A DNA stretch of 5,277 nt from contig JBEHWO010000459.1 of assembly GCA_040217695.1 (NCBI GenBank), positions 1 to 5,277 on the forward strand, written 5' to 3'. The notes below the pieces were generated by a model. It had not been told where the DNA came from, did not search any database, and was given only the letters and a program-made list of their open reading frames with translations. This stretch comes from CALARM01 sp040217695. GTDB taxonomy: Bacteria; Vulcanimicrobiota; SpSt-956; JAKJGF01. The first letter of the stretch is position 1. Each line of letters starts with the position of its first letter. Position numbers and translations under genes: made by a program. Positions 1 through 4,821 of the stretch are shown here, one piece after another.

Positions 1-517
1 TAAAGGTCAATTTGAATATTTCAAATTTCGGTAAGTACTTCATTAACCGCTTATATGGTTGAGCTATCAAATCTTCTATATGTATTGGTGCTGTCAGATT
101 ATCTTTATCTGTATATATCAGGACTGGAAACACAGGAGGCAACAGGTCATCACCTTTTATCTCCTTATGTGTGATTAATTCCTGATATAGCAGGAGAATA
201 TACGTTAATATCCTCAAAGTTATAAATCTGTCCGGAGAAGATTGGAACTCAAAAAAGATTAAGAGATAAGCACAGTCTCCATTCTTCAATGTTATCTCCA
301 GAACTACATCATTTTCTCTTTCCTGAAATAGTTCTGTAATATAGCTTTTATTAGGAGCGTGAATACTGCTCAGGTCGGTATCTTCAACAAATTCCTGGTC
401 ATCAGCAAATCCTACAAGGAAATCTCTAACTATCTCAGGTCTTGTAAAAAGTTCTTTCAGGGTTTTATCATGAATATTATGGTCTATTGGTTGTTTCTTA
501 TTATTTTTATTATCCAT
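1..517 (-). CDS. Rpn-family recombination-promoting nuclease / Transposase_31 protein, N-terminal part (runs off left edge)
   Basis: I translated this by hand: 172 codons without a stop from ATG at 517-515 to the window edge, so the C-terminus is missing. Residues 16-33 read HDKTLKELFTRPEIVRDF, the usual opening of the Rpn/PF04754 family. Later come QERENDVVLE (65-74), YLLIFFEFQSSPDRF (84-98) and LPPVFPVLIYTD, all in family order. In this PD-(D/E)XK-type fold the likely metal-binding residues are Asp70 and Glu90-x-Gln92, and all are present. Known members are DNA endonucleases that promote RecA-independent recombination; they are often called transposases but usually lack transposon ends. The start is well fixed: an in-frame TAA lies at 523-521, two codons upstream, and no other Met occurs before the domain. 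No Shine-Dalgarno precedes it (see promoter at 525-553). No partner genes are visible. Family assignment is confident; activity is unknown. Confidence 0.85.
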   Translation of the reverse strand, partial: MDNKNNKKQPIDHNIHDKTLKELFTRPEIVRDFLVGFADDQEFVEDTDLSSIHAPNKSYITELFQERENDVVLEITLKNGDCAYLLIFFEFQSSPDRFITLRILTYILLLYQELITHKEIKGDDLLPPVFPVLIYTDKDNLTAPIHIEDLIAQPYKRLMKYLPKFEIFKLTF

Positions 518-520
518 ATA

Positions 521-709
521 TTATATTATACCATATTCTGCAAGGGGTATGAAGGTGTTCAGGAAGAATTTCCTGGTAAAATGGGGTAGGAAGAGCAATC
601 GTGTCACCATGGGCAAAGTAAACAAAGTTTTAATATTAATAGACGGAATAACCCCGATGCCCTCAAAACCCATATCACCTCCCCCATTACCGTGCATGTC
701 TGTCCACAA
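521..709 (-). pseudogene. Weak ORF, possible debris of an FGE/SUMF1 domain C-terminal part
   Basis: This 62-codon minus-strand frame (TTG start at 709) contains GFDLWTDMHGN just around its beginning. FGE-sulfatase domains typically carry a segment of the form G-L-Y-DMHGN-V-x-EW, so the DMHGN stretch may be a decayed piece of such a domain. The rest shows no recognisable family motif, no good ribosome binding site, no cysteine pair and no RGGSW motif. It lies on the same strand and downstream of the truncated FGE gene at 887-1165, which makes the link plausible, but five matching residues could be chance. The overlapping plus-strand frame (549-731) looks no better. Together with the kinase relic this is all I can see in the 369 bases between the Rpn and FGE genes. 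Confidence 0.22.
525..553 (-). promoter_or_regulatory. Sigma-70-type extended -10 promoter of the Rpn gene
   Basis: Reading the minus strand, TTCATA (553-548, 4/6 to TTGACA) is followed by a 17-base spacer ending in TGG and then a perfect TATAAT (530-525). TGG-TATAAT is an extended -10 element. Only seven bases separate the hexamer from the ATG at 517, so transcription should begin at or within a base or two of the start codon. The transcript would then be leaderless, which agrees with the absence of a ribosome binding site. A+T richness makes chance -10 matches common, but the perfect hexamer, TGN extension and 17-base spacing together are persuasive. Confidence 0.6.
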
Positions 710-742
710 ATCAAATCCTGCAGCTTTTTGATATCTCAGGGT

Positions 743-857
743 GGTACACTTTTGAGCAGTAGGTATGGGTGCAGTTTATGAGGCCATTGATTACAGATTT
801 GATAAAAAATCCTGTGCAGAAAAAGAAATGCCGGGCCAGTCATCTGCTCCTGAATAA
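743..857 (+). pseudogene. Relic of a eukaryotic-like Ser/Thr protein kinase (glycine-rich loop region)
   Basis: One plus-strand frame (743-766) reads GTLLSSRY, the usual start of bacterial Hanks-type kinases (PGTLL-x-x-RYRI). A second frame (762-854) reads GMGAVYEAIDYRF, then CAEKEM, then SSAPE before two stops at 855-860. Kinases of this class normally run GSGGMGAVYEA-x-D-x-R-(5-8)-VAVKEM-(8-10)-DPEE, so this covers the glycine-rich loop and the region of the ATP-binding lysine. About ten residues between RY and GMG are missing. The two frames overlap in the five bases GGTAT (762-766), as expected if a deletion occurred between two GGTAT copies. The catalytic loop and everything after the N-lobe are absent, so no functional kinase is encoded. 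A further stretch at 856-936 in a third frame (IARENIYFLNS) could be a decayed helix C region, but this is much weaker. Confidence 0.55.
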
Positions 858-886
858 TAAGATTGCTAGAGAGAACATTTATTTTC

Positions 887-1165
887 TTAATAGTAAATTA
901 AAACCTGTCCTAATTTTTTATCAGGGGCATATCCCATAGAATTTAAAAACATACAGTACTCCTGATTGGTAACTTCATATTTTCCCATATAAAAACTTCT
1001 TCCTTCTCCTGTTTTATTACCTGCCATCTCAAATGTGAAACCCTCAATTAAAACCATTTCCGGTTTTATGTAATCTCCCGTCAATTCTTCAGTCACTGAT
1101 GGTAACAGAGTAACAATGGAGCATAAAAGCACCAGAACTGTGATTATTAATACTTTACATCTCAT
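887..1165 (-). CDS. Truncated exported FGE/SUMF1-domain protein (92 residues), probably a pseudogene
   Basis: The ATG at 1165-1163 is preceded, after eight bases, by AAGGAGG (1180-1174). This decides the start over longer in-frame options up to 1255. Residues 5-22 form a hydrophobic export signal. From residue 37 the sequence MVLIEGFTFEMAGN, then FYMGKYEVTNQEYCMFLNS (58-76), matches the N-terminal strands of the FGE-sulfatase/SUMF1 fold (usual form MVxIPGGxFxMGS and F-x-I-G-K-Y-E-V-T-N-x-x-Y-x-x-F-L-N). Complete domains run 220-280 residues and include WYDAxAYCxW, RLPTEAEWE, GNVWEW and RGGSW. All are missing because a TAA ends the frame at residue 92. Family members outside true FGE often lack catalytic cysteines and act as binding or export-linked domains. 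The product is probably non-functional; a short stand-alone secreted protein cannot be excluded. Confidence 0.7.
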   Translation of the reverse strand: MRCKVLIITVLVLLCSIVTLLPSVTEELTGDYIKPEMVLIEGFTFEMAGNKTGEGRSFYMGKYEVTNQEYCMFLNSMGYAPDKKLGQVLIYY

Positions 1166-1173
1166 ACACAATA

Positions 1174-1180
1174 CCTCCTT
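1174..1180 (-). promoter_or_regulatory. Ribosome binding site of the FGE-domain gene
   Basis: AAGGAGG on the minus strand, eight bases before ATG 1165. It selects this start and excludes the 30-residue N-terminal extension that the frame would otherwise allow; that extension would also place the signal sequence internally. Confidence 0.75.
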
Positions 1181-1194
1181 ACGAAATTTTATAG

Positions 1195-1225
1195 ATGACA
1201 ATCCATCTGCATGTTCTATGACAAT
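1195..1225. repeat. Direct repeat of an 8-mer upstream of the FGE-domain gene
   Basis: ATGACAAT occurs at 1195-1202 and 1218-1225 (plus strand), 23 bases apart start to start, close to two helical turns. It lies just upstream of the ribosome binding site of the truncated FGE gene, next to a TATAAA-like sequence, and could be a remnant operator. Eight bases twice in A+T-rich DNA is weak evidence. Confidence 0.25.
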
Positions 1226-1288
1226 GGCAGTGAAAGGACTATTAAAATTGAACAATTTAGCTATATGAATTTAGTGGCAAAAACAGTA

Positions 1289-1306
1289 ATTTTGATCATT
1301 CAAAAT
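1289..1306 (-). terminator. Weak hairpin downstream of the toxin gene, possible terminator
   Basis: A perfect 7-bp inverted repeat, ATTTTGA/TCAAAAT with a four-base loop, lies 9 bases past the toxin stop. On the minus strand it is followed after four bases by a run of five T. The stem is almost all A-T pairs, so it would be unstable; this is a tentative end for the toxin-antitoxin transcript. Confidence 0.3.
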
Positions 1307-1314
1307 GTAAAATT

Positions 1315-1563
1315 TTACAGATTTCTATAAACTACTTTCCTGAGTTTTATCCTGTCTATCCTTATACTTCCATCTTCGTTATAACTCCATAAAATTCTAT
1401 ACTTTCCCGACTTAACTTTGTACCCTTTACCGCCTTTTAATTTATCAGATCGTATAATTCCCCTGGACAGTTTTTCTATAGCTTCATATATTCGTTCTCT
1501 GGTTTTTTTATCTAATTTCGATATATCATCAAATGCAGGTTCTGTTATATTTACTACTGGCAT
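1315..1563 (-). CDS. RelE/ParE-superfamily toxin of a type II toxin-antitoxin pair
   Basis: The 82-residue product has the size and order of the RelE/ParE fold. An N-terminal strand (MPVVNITEPAFDDISKL) is followed by a charged helical hairpin (residues 18-34), then LKGGKGYKVKSGKYRILWSYN (42-62) and IRIDRIKLRKVVYRNL (67-82). The element KGYKVKSGKYRILW is the family signature (usual form YRIRVGDYRILY), and the C-terminal R-K-V-V-Y-R matches the usual R-R-E-V-Y. Candidate functional residues are Arg56, Arg75 and Tyr79. RelE relatives cleave mRNA on the ribosome and ParE relatives poison gyrase; the sequence alone does not settle which applies here. The start overlaps the end of the antitoxin gene by 10 bases, with GGAAG inside that gene as ribosome binding site. 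This indicates translational coupling and fits antitoxin-first organisation. Confidence 0.85.
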   Translation of the reverse strand: MPVVNITEPAFDDISKLDKKTRERIYEAIEKLSRGIIRSDKLKGGKGYKVKSGKYRILWSYNEDGSIRIDRIKLRKVVYRNL

Positions 1564-1829
1564 GGTAATTCTTCCTTCACCTGTTCAAAAGTTTTATATT
1601 TTCCTTCTTTATATGCTTTTTCTCCTGCTTTCAGATCTTTTAAATCTTCTTCATCCAGCTCTTCAAACTCCAGGTAATCTTTCTTCTGACAGTAATCTTT
1701 TAATACCCTTAAAATCATATCCTGCATTGTGGTTTTTTCCCTTGCAGATTGCTCTTTAAGCAAATATTTAAAGTCTTTCGATACCTTAAGATTTAAATAA
1801 ACCTCGTTTTTATCTTTTGTTTTTGGCAT
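1554..1829 (-). CDS. Ribbon-helix-helix antitoxin of the RelE/ParE pair
   Basis: This is a 91-residue protein. A perfect AGGAGG (1843-1838) sits eight bases before the ATG at 1829. An in-frame GTG at 1838 lies inside that site and is rejected as start. Residues 9-48 fit a ribbon-helix-helix DNA-binding unit: strand VYLNLKVS (10-17), helix KDFKYLLKEQSARE (18-31), TT turn, then helix MQDMILRVLKDYCQ (35-48). The C-terminal half (51-91) is acidic and helical, with LDEEDLKDLKAGEKAYKEGK, resembling the toxin-wrapping tail of Phd/RelB/ParD-like antitoxins. Its role would be to bind and neutralise the toxin encoded immediately downstream and to repress its own promoter through the repeat at 1857-1870. 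The exact antitoxin family is uncertain, but pair order, overlap and the DNA-binding fold make the role likely. Confidence 0.8.
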   Translation of the reverse strand: MPKTKDKNEVYLNLKVSKDFKYLLKEQSAREKTTMQDMILRVLKDYCQKKDYLEFEELDEEDLKDLKAGEKAYKEGKYKTFEQVKEELPCQ

Positions 1830-1837
1830 AATTATCA

Positions 1838-1843
1838 CCTCCT
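1838..1843 (-). promoter_or_regulatory. Ribosome binding site fixing the antitoxin start
   Basis: The minus strand carries AGGAGGTGAT beginning at 1843, a ten-base match to the 16S rRNA anti-Shine-Dalgarno. The AGGAGG core lies eight bases before ATG 1829. Its strength suggests high translation of the antitoxin relative to the toxin. Confidence 0.8.
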
Positions 1844-1850
1844 GATAAGT

Positions 1851-1879
1851 ATTATACCTTATACCTATTTTATATTCAA
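1851..1879 (-). promoter_or_regulatory. Sigma-70-type promoter of the toxin-antitoxin operon
   Basis: On the minus strand TTGAAT (1879-1874) is followed by exactly 17 bases and a perfect TATAAT (1856-1851). Transcription would begin near 1844, giving a leader of about 15 bases that starts almost at the ribosome binding site. A tandem AGGTATA repeat overlaps the spacer and -10 element. Confidence 0.6.
1854..1867 (-). repeat. Tandem AGGTATA repeat, candidate antitoxin operator
   Basis: Reading the minus strand, AGGTATA occurs twice head to tail, the second copy running into the TATAAT hexamer. Ribbon-helix-helix antitoxins commonly bind short tandem or inverted repeats over the -10 element, so this is the natural autoregulation site. 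Its function is inferred from position only. Confidence 0.4.
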
Positions 1880-1923
1880 TTCCTATTTTTATGTAAATAC
1901 CTTTTTCTTAATATATTTAAATT

Positions 1924-1959
1924 AAACAGACCGGCAATCTTGATGTTACCAATCTGTTT
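1924..1959 (-). terminator. Hairpin terminator between the 316-residue protein gene and the antitoxin operon
   Basis: AAACAGA (1924-1930) and TCTGTTT (1953-1959) form perfect outer arms. In minus-strand RNA the stem extends to about 12 pairs because three G-U pairs and two G-C pairs join it, while in plus-strand RNA the same positions are mismatched. This asymmetry favours a minus-strand role, ending the transcript of the gene that stops at 2042. The T-tract after the hairpin is short and interrupted on the minus strand (GTTTAATTTAAAT) and better on the plus strand (five T), so partial or bidirectional termination is possible. Confidence 0.55.
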
Positions 1960-2041
1960 TTATATCTTTCTATTCTGAATTAAGGAAACATTTAATGATA
2001 TTACGGTTAAAATTTAATATAAATTTTTAGAAGATATATTG

Positions 2042-2992
2042 TCAAAGACTAAAAGAGAAAGAATCATTAAGAGTGCCATAATAATTAGTATGTACAGGGT
2101 CATACCAGGTTCCTTTCACGGAGTTTGACCCACTATCATATTGAAGATCGTAGACAATATTGAGATATGCCCCTCCCTGCTTAATATACTCGGTCTCTTT
2201 AAAATATATTTTTTTCCCTGAAATAGTTCCTTCAATTTTATGAATAGCATTAAGCGATGTCCACTCAATTTCTCCCTGAAATGTACCAGATGATTTATTT
2301 AAATAAGTAAATTTAATTTTAAATGGCCATTGCCCTCCGGTGTCACCAAGACATTTTCCAGTAAATGTTTTACCGGAGAAGAGAACTTCCATCCATTTTC
2401 CGGAATCTCCAGTCGTATTTGCTGAAGACGTTGTATTTACTTTATTGGAAGACACCTCCGGCCAGGGTACATCTTTCCCGTCGCGGGGACAGGTTGTGAC
2501 AAATACTTTATAATACTGTTTAAACTGATCCTGAAACATTCCTGCATTGTTTCTGTGCTGAGGAGGATTTATCCATAAGGTTCCTTTGTAAGATTTACCT
2601 GCCTCTAATGGATAGGCGCTTTGCTTTACCAGAAGAGAGCCGGCTTTTGCATCTTCCAGTTTGACTGATACCCCATTTTCGAAAAACCTCGAGGGGGATA
2701 CGCCGATTCCATGTGGGAATGGAGGTGTTGTATCACCGCCAGGGCCCCAGCAAAATGGCCAGAGACGAATGTAATGGGGTTTGCCCCAGTGGCCGTAAAA
2801 AGGGTACTGAGTACATTCTACGATTAACCAGCAGTTGTTTTTTGGTTTTATGGAAATGTCCACAGTTCTGGGGGAGCTTTCCACTCCTGCCGGCCAGTTC
2901 CCCTCGACTTCTATAGGAGCTGCCAGGACTGTGACGGAAAATAAAGATACACACAGTAACAAAAAAAGAAACATACTTATTATTTTATACAT
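2042..2992 (-). CDS. Secreted two-part protein of unknown function (316 residues)
   Basis: The ATG at 2992 follows GGAGG by seven bases. Residues 1-25 are a signal peptide (hydrophobic core 7-23, cleavage around VLAA-PI). The N-terminal part (about 26-177) looks all-beta and has an aromatic, Gly/Pro-rich stretch at 62-86 (WGKPHYIRLWPFCWGPGG) and cysteines at 54, 60, 81 and 168, consistent with disulphides outside the cytoplasm. A Ser/Thr/Asn-rich linker (about 181-198) leads to a C-terminal part (about 199-316) with alternating beta pattern: FSGKTFTGKCLGD, GTFQGEIEW, IEGTISGKKIYFKE, VKGTWYDP and a final YYGTLNDSFSFSL. This resembles small beta-barrel or calycin-like modules in exported proteins (G-x-W/F ... 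I-x-G-x-I-x-G ... G-x-W ... G-x-F), but I cannot assign a family. It is in the same direction as the WG-repeat gene 112 bases upstream and may share its transcript. No enzyme motif is visible. Confidence 0.75.
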   Translation of the reverse strand: MYKIISMFLFLLLCVSLFSVTVLAAPIEVEGNWPAGVESSPRTVDISIKPKNNCWLIVECTQYPFYGHWGKPHYIRLWPFCWGPGGDTTPPFPHGIGVSPSRFFENGVSVKLEDAKAGSLLVKQSAYPLEAGKSYKGTLWINPPQHRNNAGMFQDQFKQYYKVFVTTCPRDGKDVPWPEVSSNKVNTTSSANTTGDSGKWMEVLFSGKTFTGKCLGDTGGQWPFKIKFTYLNKSSGTFQGEIEWTSLNAIHKIEGTISGKKIYFKETEYIKQGGAYLNIVYDLQYDSGSNSVKGTWYDPVHTNYYGTLNDSFSFSL

Positions 2993-3066
2993 AGCTTTAC
3001 CTCCGGTATTTTAATAATTTTCTTATTATTCAAAAATTACTGAACTGTTAAAGATTTATAAATTTT

Positions 3067-3077
3067 CCACCTCCCCC
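3067..3077 (-). promoter_or_regulatory. Orphan Shine-Dalgarno-like sequence between the WG gene and the 316-residue gene
   Basis: The minus strand reads GGGGGAGGTGG here, a strong ribosome-binding sequence, but no ATG, GTG or TTG follows at 5-12 bases. The gene downstream has its own site next to ATG 2992. It may be the leader of a lost gene, or chance. Confidence 0.25.
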
Positions 3078-3104
3078 GGTAAATGTATTGTCTCCAGCTA
3101 TCTC

Positions 3105-3132
3105 TTATTTCTCCTGTTTCCAGATTATCTTT
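3105..3132 (-). repeat. 28-base exact repeat, copy 1 (3' end of the WG gene)
   Basis: These 28 bases, covering the last codons (KIIWKQEK) and the TAA stop of the WG gene, are identical to 5250-5277. The identity ends exactly at the stop codon on the 3' side (C at 3104 versus G at 5249). On the other side it is cut by the window edge, so the true repeat is probably longer. Confidence 0.9.
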
Positions 3133-4682
3133 CCTGTCTTATCGACATAACATAAATAAGGGCCGATAAAACCTGCCAGGAGGACCCCGTCAAATGAAAT
3201 AAAGCTATTTCTTTTAAATTCTGTTTTTATAACAATTTTCCCTGTTTTATCAATAAATACCCATCTGTCTTCTGGTAATAGAACAGCAGCAAGTCCTTCG
3301 GAAAAATACCATGTATCATCAAATTGAGGTTCTATGACAATTTTCCCTGTTTTATCAATAAAGCCGTATTTCCCGCCAATTTTTACTTCAGCAAGTCCTT
3401 CGGAAATAAACCCTATATGATCAAATTCAGGTTTTATAATAATTTTCCCTGTTTTATCAATAAAGCCATATTTTTTACCGGTTTTTATAAGATTAAGTCC
3501 TTCTTTTATAAAACCACCGTAATAGATGTAATAATCTACTATATTATCAAACTGTGGTTCTAAAACTATTTTTCCTGTTTTATCAATAAAGCCGTATTTC
3601 TCTCCGATTTTTACAGCAGCAAGTCCTTCGTAAAAATTTTCTATTTCATCGAATTGAGGTTCTATGACAATTTTCCCTGTGTTATCAATAAAGCCATATT
3701 TCTCTCCGATTTTTATACGTGCAAGTCCTTCGGAAAAATATTCTATATAATCAAATTGAGGTTCTATAACGATTTTTCCGGTTTTATCAATAACGCCGTA
3801 TTTATCTCCGATTTTTACAGCAGCAAGTCCTTCGGAAAAAGATCCTATTACATCAAATTGAGGTTCTATAATTATTTTTTCGGTTTTATCAATAACGCCA
3901 TATTTCTCTCCGATTTTTACATCAGCAAGTCCTTCGGAAAAATATCCTGCATAATCAAATTGAGGTTCTATAATAATTTTTCCTGTTTCATCAATAAAGC
4001 CATATTTCTCTCCACTTTTTATACGTGCAAGTCCTTCGGAAAAAGATTCTATTTCATCAAATTTAGGTTCTGTAACGATTTTTCCTGTTTTATCAATAAA
4101 GCCATATTTCTCTCCGATTTGTACAGCAGTAAGTCCTTCGGAAAAAGACCATGTATCATCAAATTGAGGTTTTACAACTATTTTTCCTGTTTTATCAATA
4201 AAGCCATATTTCTCTTCACTTTTTATACTGGCTAGTCCTTCGGAAAATGTTCCAACATAATCAAATTGAGGTTCTATAACAATTTTTCCTGTTTTATCAA
4301 TAAAGCCGTATTTTCCTCCACTTTTTATCCAGGCTAGTCCTTCGGAAAAATCTCCTGTTTCATCAAATTGATATTCTATAGTAATTTTTCCTGTTTTATC
4401 TATAAATCCATATTTAATATCTGTTATATAACACCTATGGTCAGGTGTTAATTTTCCCGCGATATCTGTGTTGTTGCACTTTATTTTAAAAGACGCAATC
4501 CCTTCGGAAAAATCTCCTGCTTCAGAAAACTGATGTTTTATAACCAGTTTTCCTTCTCTATCAATATAACCATATAATCCCCCTTCTACTATGATGTAGG
4601 TTTCTATATCTTCCGAGCAGGCCGGGAGAAAAGAAAATAAAAAGATGAACAGTGAAACGAACAAAAATGCTATAAATTTCAT
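3105..4682 (-). CDS. Exported WG-repeat protein (525 residues, about 14 repeats)
   Basis: ATG 4682 follows AAGGAGG (4696-4690) by seven bases. Residues 1-21 are a strongly hydrophobic export signal ending LPAC (19-22). Cys22 could be lipidated, though Pro at -2 is unusual for a lipobox. The rest is WG repeats (PF14903 type), with consensus YGFIDKTGKIVIEPQFD followed by FSEGLAxVKxGEK, 34 residues per unit. Units begin near residues 37, 91, 125, 159, 193, 227, 261, 295, 329, 363, 405, 439, 474 and 510. The first unit carries a long insertion with two cysteines (69, 84), unit ten has an extra eight residues (DYYIYYGG region), and the last two units are degenerate and end in KIIWKQEK. WG repeats are thought to form beta-rich solenoid or propeller-like scaffolds; no catalytic residues are known. 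A surface or periplasmic binding scaffold is likely, partner unknown. A second copy of its 3' end occurs at 5250-5277. Confidence 0.9.
   Translation of the reverse strand: MKFIAFLFVSLFIFLFSFLPACSEDIETYIIVEGGLYGYIDREGKLVIKHQFSEAGDFSEGIASFKIKCNNTDIAGKLTPDHRCYITDIKYGFIDKTGKITIEYQFDETGDFSEGLAWIKSGGKYGFIDKTGKIVIEPQFDYVGTFSEGLASIKSEEKYGFIDKTGKIVVKPQFDDTWSFSEGLTAVQIGEKYGFIDKTGKIVTEPKFDEIESFSEGLARIKSGEKYGFIDETGKIIIEPQFDYAGYFSEGLADVKIGEKYGVIDKTEKIIIEPQFDVIGSFSEGLAAVKIGDKYGVIDKTGKIVIEPQFDYIEYFSEGLARIKIGEKYGFIDNTGKIVIEPQFDEIENFYEGLAAVKIGEKYGFIDKTGKIVLEPQFDNIVDYYIYYGGFIKEGLNLIKTGKKYGFIDKTGKIIIKPEFDHIGFISEGLAEVKIGGKYGFIDKTGKIVIEPQFDDTWYFSEGLAAVLLPEDRWVFIDKTGKIVIKTEFKRNSFISFDGVLLAGFIGPYLCYVDKTGKIIWKQEK
3264..4412 (-). 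repeat. 102-base coding repeat array (11 units) within the WG gene
   Basis: Residues 91-473 of the WG protein are eleven consecutive units of 34-42 residues, so the DNA repeats about every 102 bases. Similarity is high at the nucleotide level too: the plus-strand words GCAAGTCCTTCGGAAAAA, TTTTCCTGTTTTATCAATAA and AAGCCATATTTCTCTCC recur with few changes. This suggests recent expansion or gene conversion rather than old divergent repeats. Unit 12 is one residue longer and unit 10 eight residues longer than the period. Confidence 0.85.
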
Positions 4683-4718
4683 GAAAATCCCTCCTTAATA
4701 TTGTTACCAGCAGCTATG

Positions 4719-4730
4719 ACTGATGTCAGT
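4719..4730. promoter_or_regulatory. Dyad in the WG gene leader
   Basis: ACTGA-TG-TCAGT is a 5-bp inverted repeat with a two-base centre, 37 bases upstream of the WG start codon. A TATAAT on the minus strand at 4747-4742 lies 12 bases further upstream and lacks a good -35 partner. If that is the promoter, the dyad would sit near the transcript start, where an operator or a leader hairpin could act. Evidence is positional only. Confidence 0.25.
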
Positions 4731-4821
4731 TACAAATAGAAATTATAATATCTTTCTATTACTCCTTTCTTCCCATGATAAAATGATAATTCCATAATAA
4801 TTCGAATAATATTATATAAAT

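Noticed and set aside
1..517. Rpn gene read as an active transposable element
   Set aside because: The family is annotated as transposase, but no terminal inverted repeats or target-site duplication are visible and the 3' side is outside the window.
359..589. Plus-strand frame of 76 codons over the Rpn gene start
   Set aside because: Most of it is antisense to the conserved Rpn N-terminal domain, and its hydrophobic stretch comes from A+T-rich upstream DNA.
600..700. A third minus-strand frame containing VLRASG, considered as the FGE RGGSW region
   Set aside because: The match is three or four residues, and it overlaps the DMHGN frame where the two motifs should be 30-40 residues apart.
549..731. 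Plus-strand 60-codon frame immediately before the kinase relic, considered as the kinase N-terminus
   Set aside because: Its product has no kinase-like features and ends in a stop before GTLLSSRY begins in a different frame.
1306..1319. Perfect 14-base palindrome TGTAAAATTTTACA across the toxin stop codon
   Set aside because: It has no loop, is nearly all A/T, and spans coding sequence; such palindromes are common by chance here. No transposon ends or operator role could be supported.
1418..1759. Plus-strand frame of 113 codons opposite the toxin-antitoxin genes
   Set aside because: It lies fully antisense to two well-supported genes, lacks a ribosome binding site and has no recognisable family.
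2713..2954. Plus- and minus-strand alternative frames inside the 316-residue secreted protein gene
   Set aside because: They are shadows of the gene with the signal peptide; neither has a ribosome binding site or domain.
3654..4235. A 193-codon plus-strand open frame with a repeated pattern rich in Phe, Tyr, Ile and Asn
   Set aside because: It is the antisense of the WG repeat array; its periodicity comes from the 102-base repeat. It has no ribosome binding site or plausible protein composition. The plus-strand frame at 3324-3563 is rejected for the same reason.
3264..4412. The regular repeats considered as a CRISPR array
   Set aside because: The 102-base units are continuous coding sequence giving a 34-residue protein repeat, with no short repeat and unique spacer alternation.
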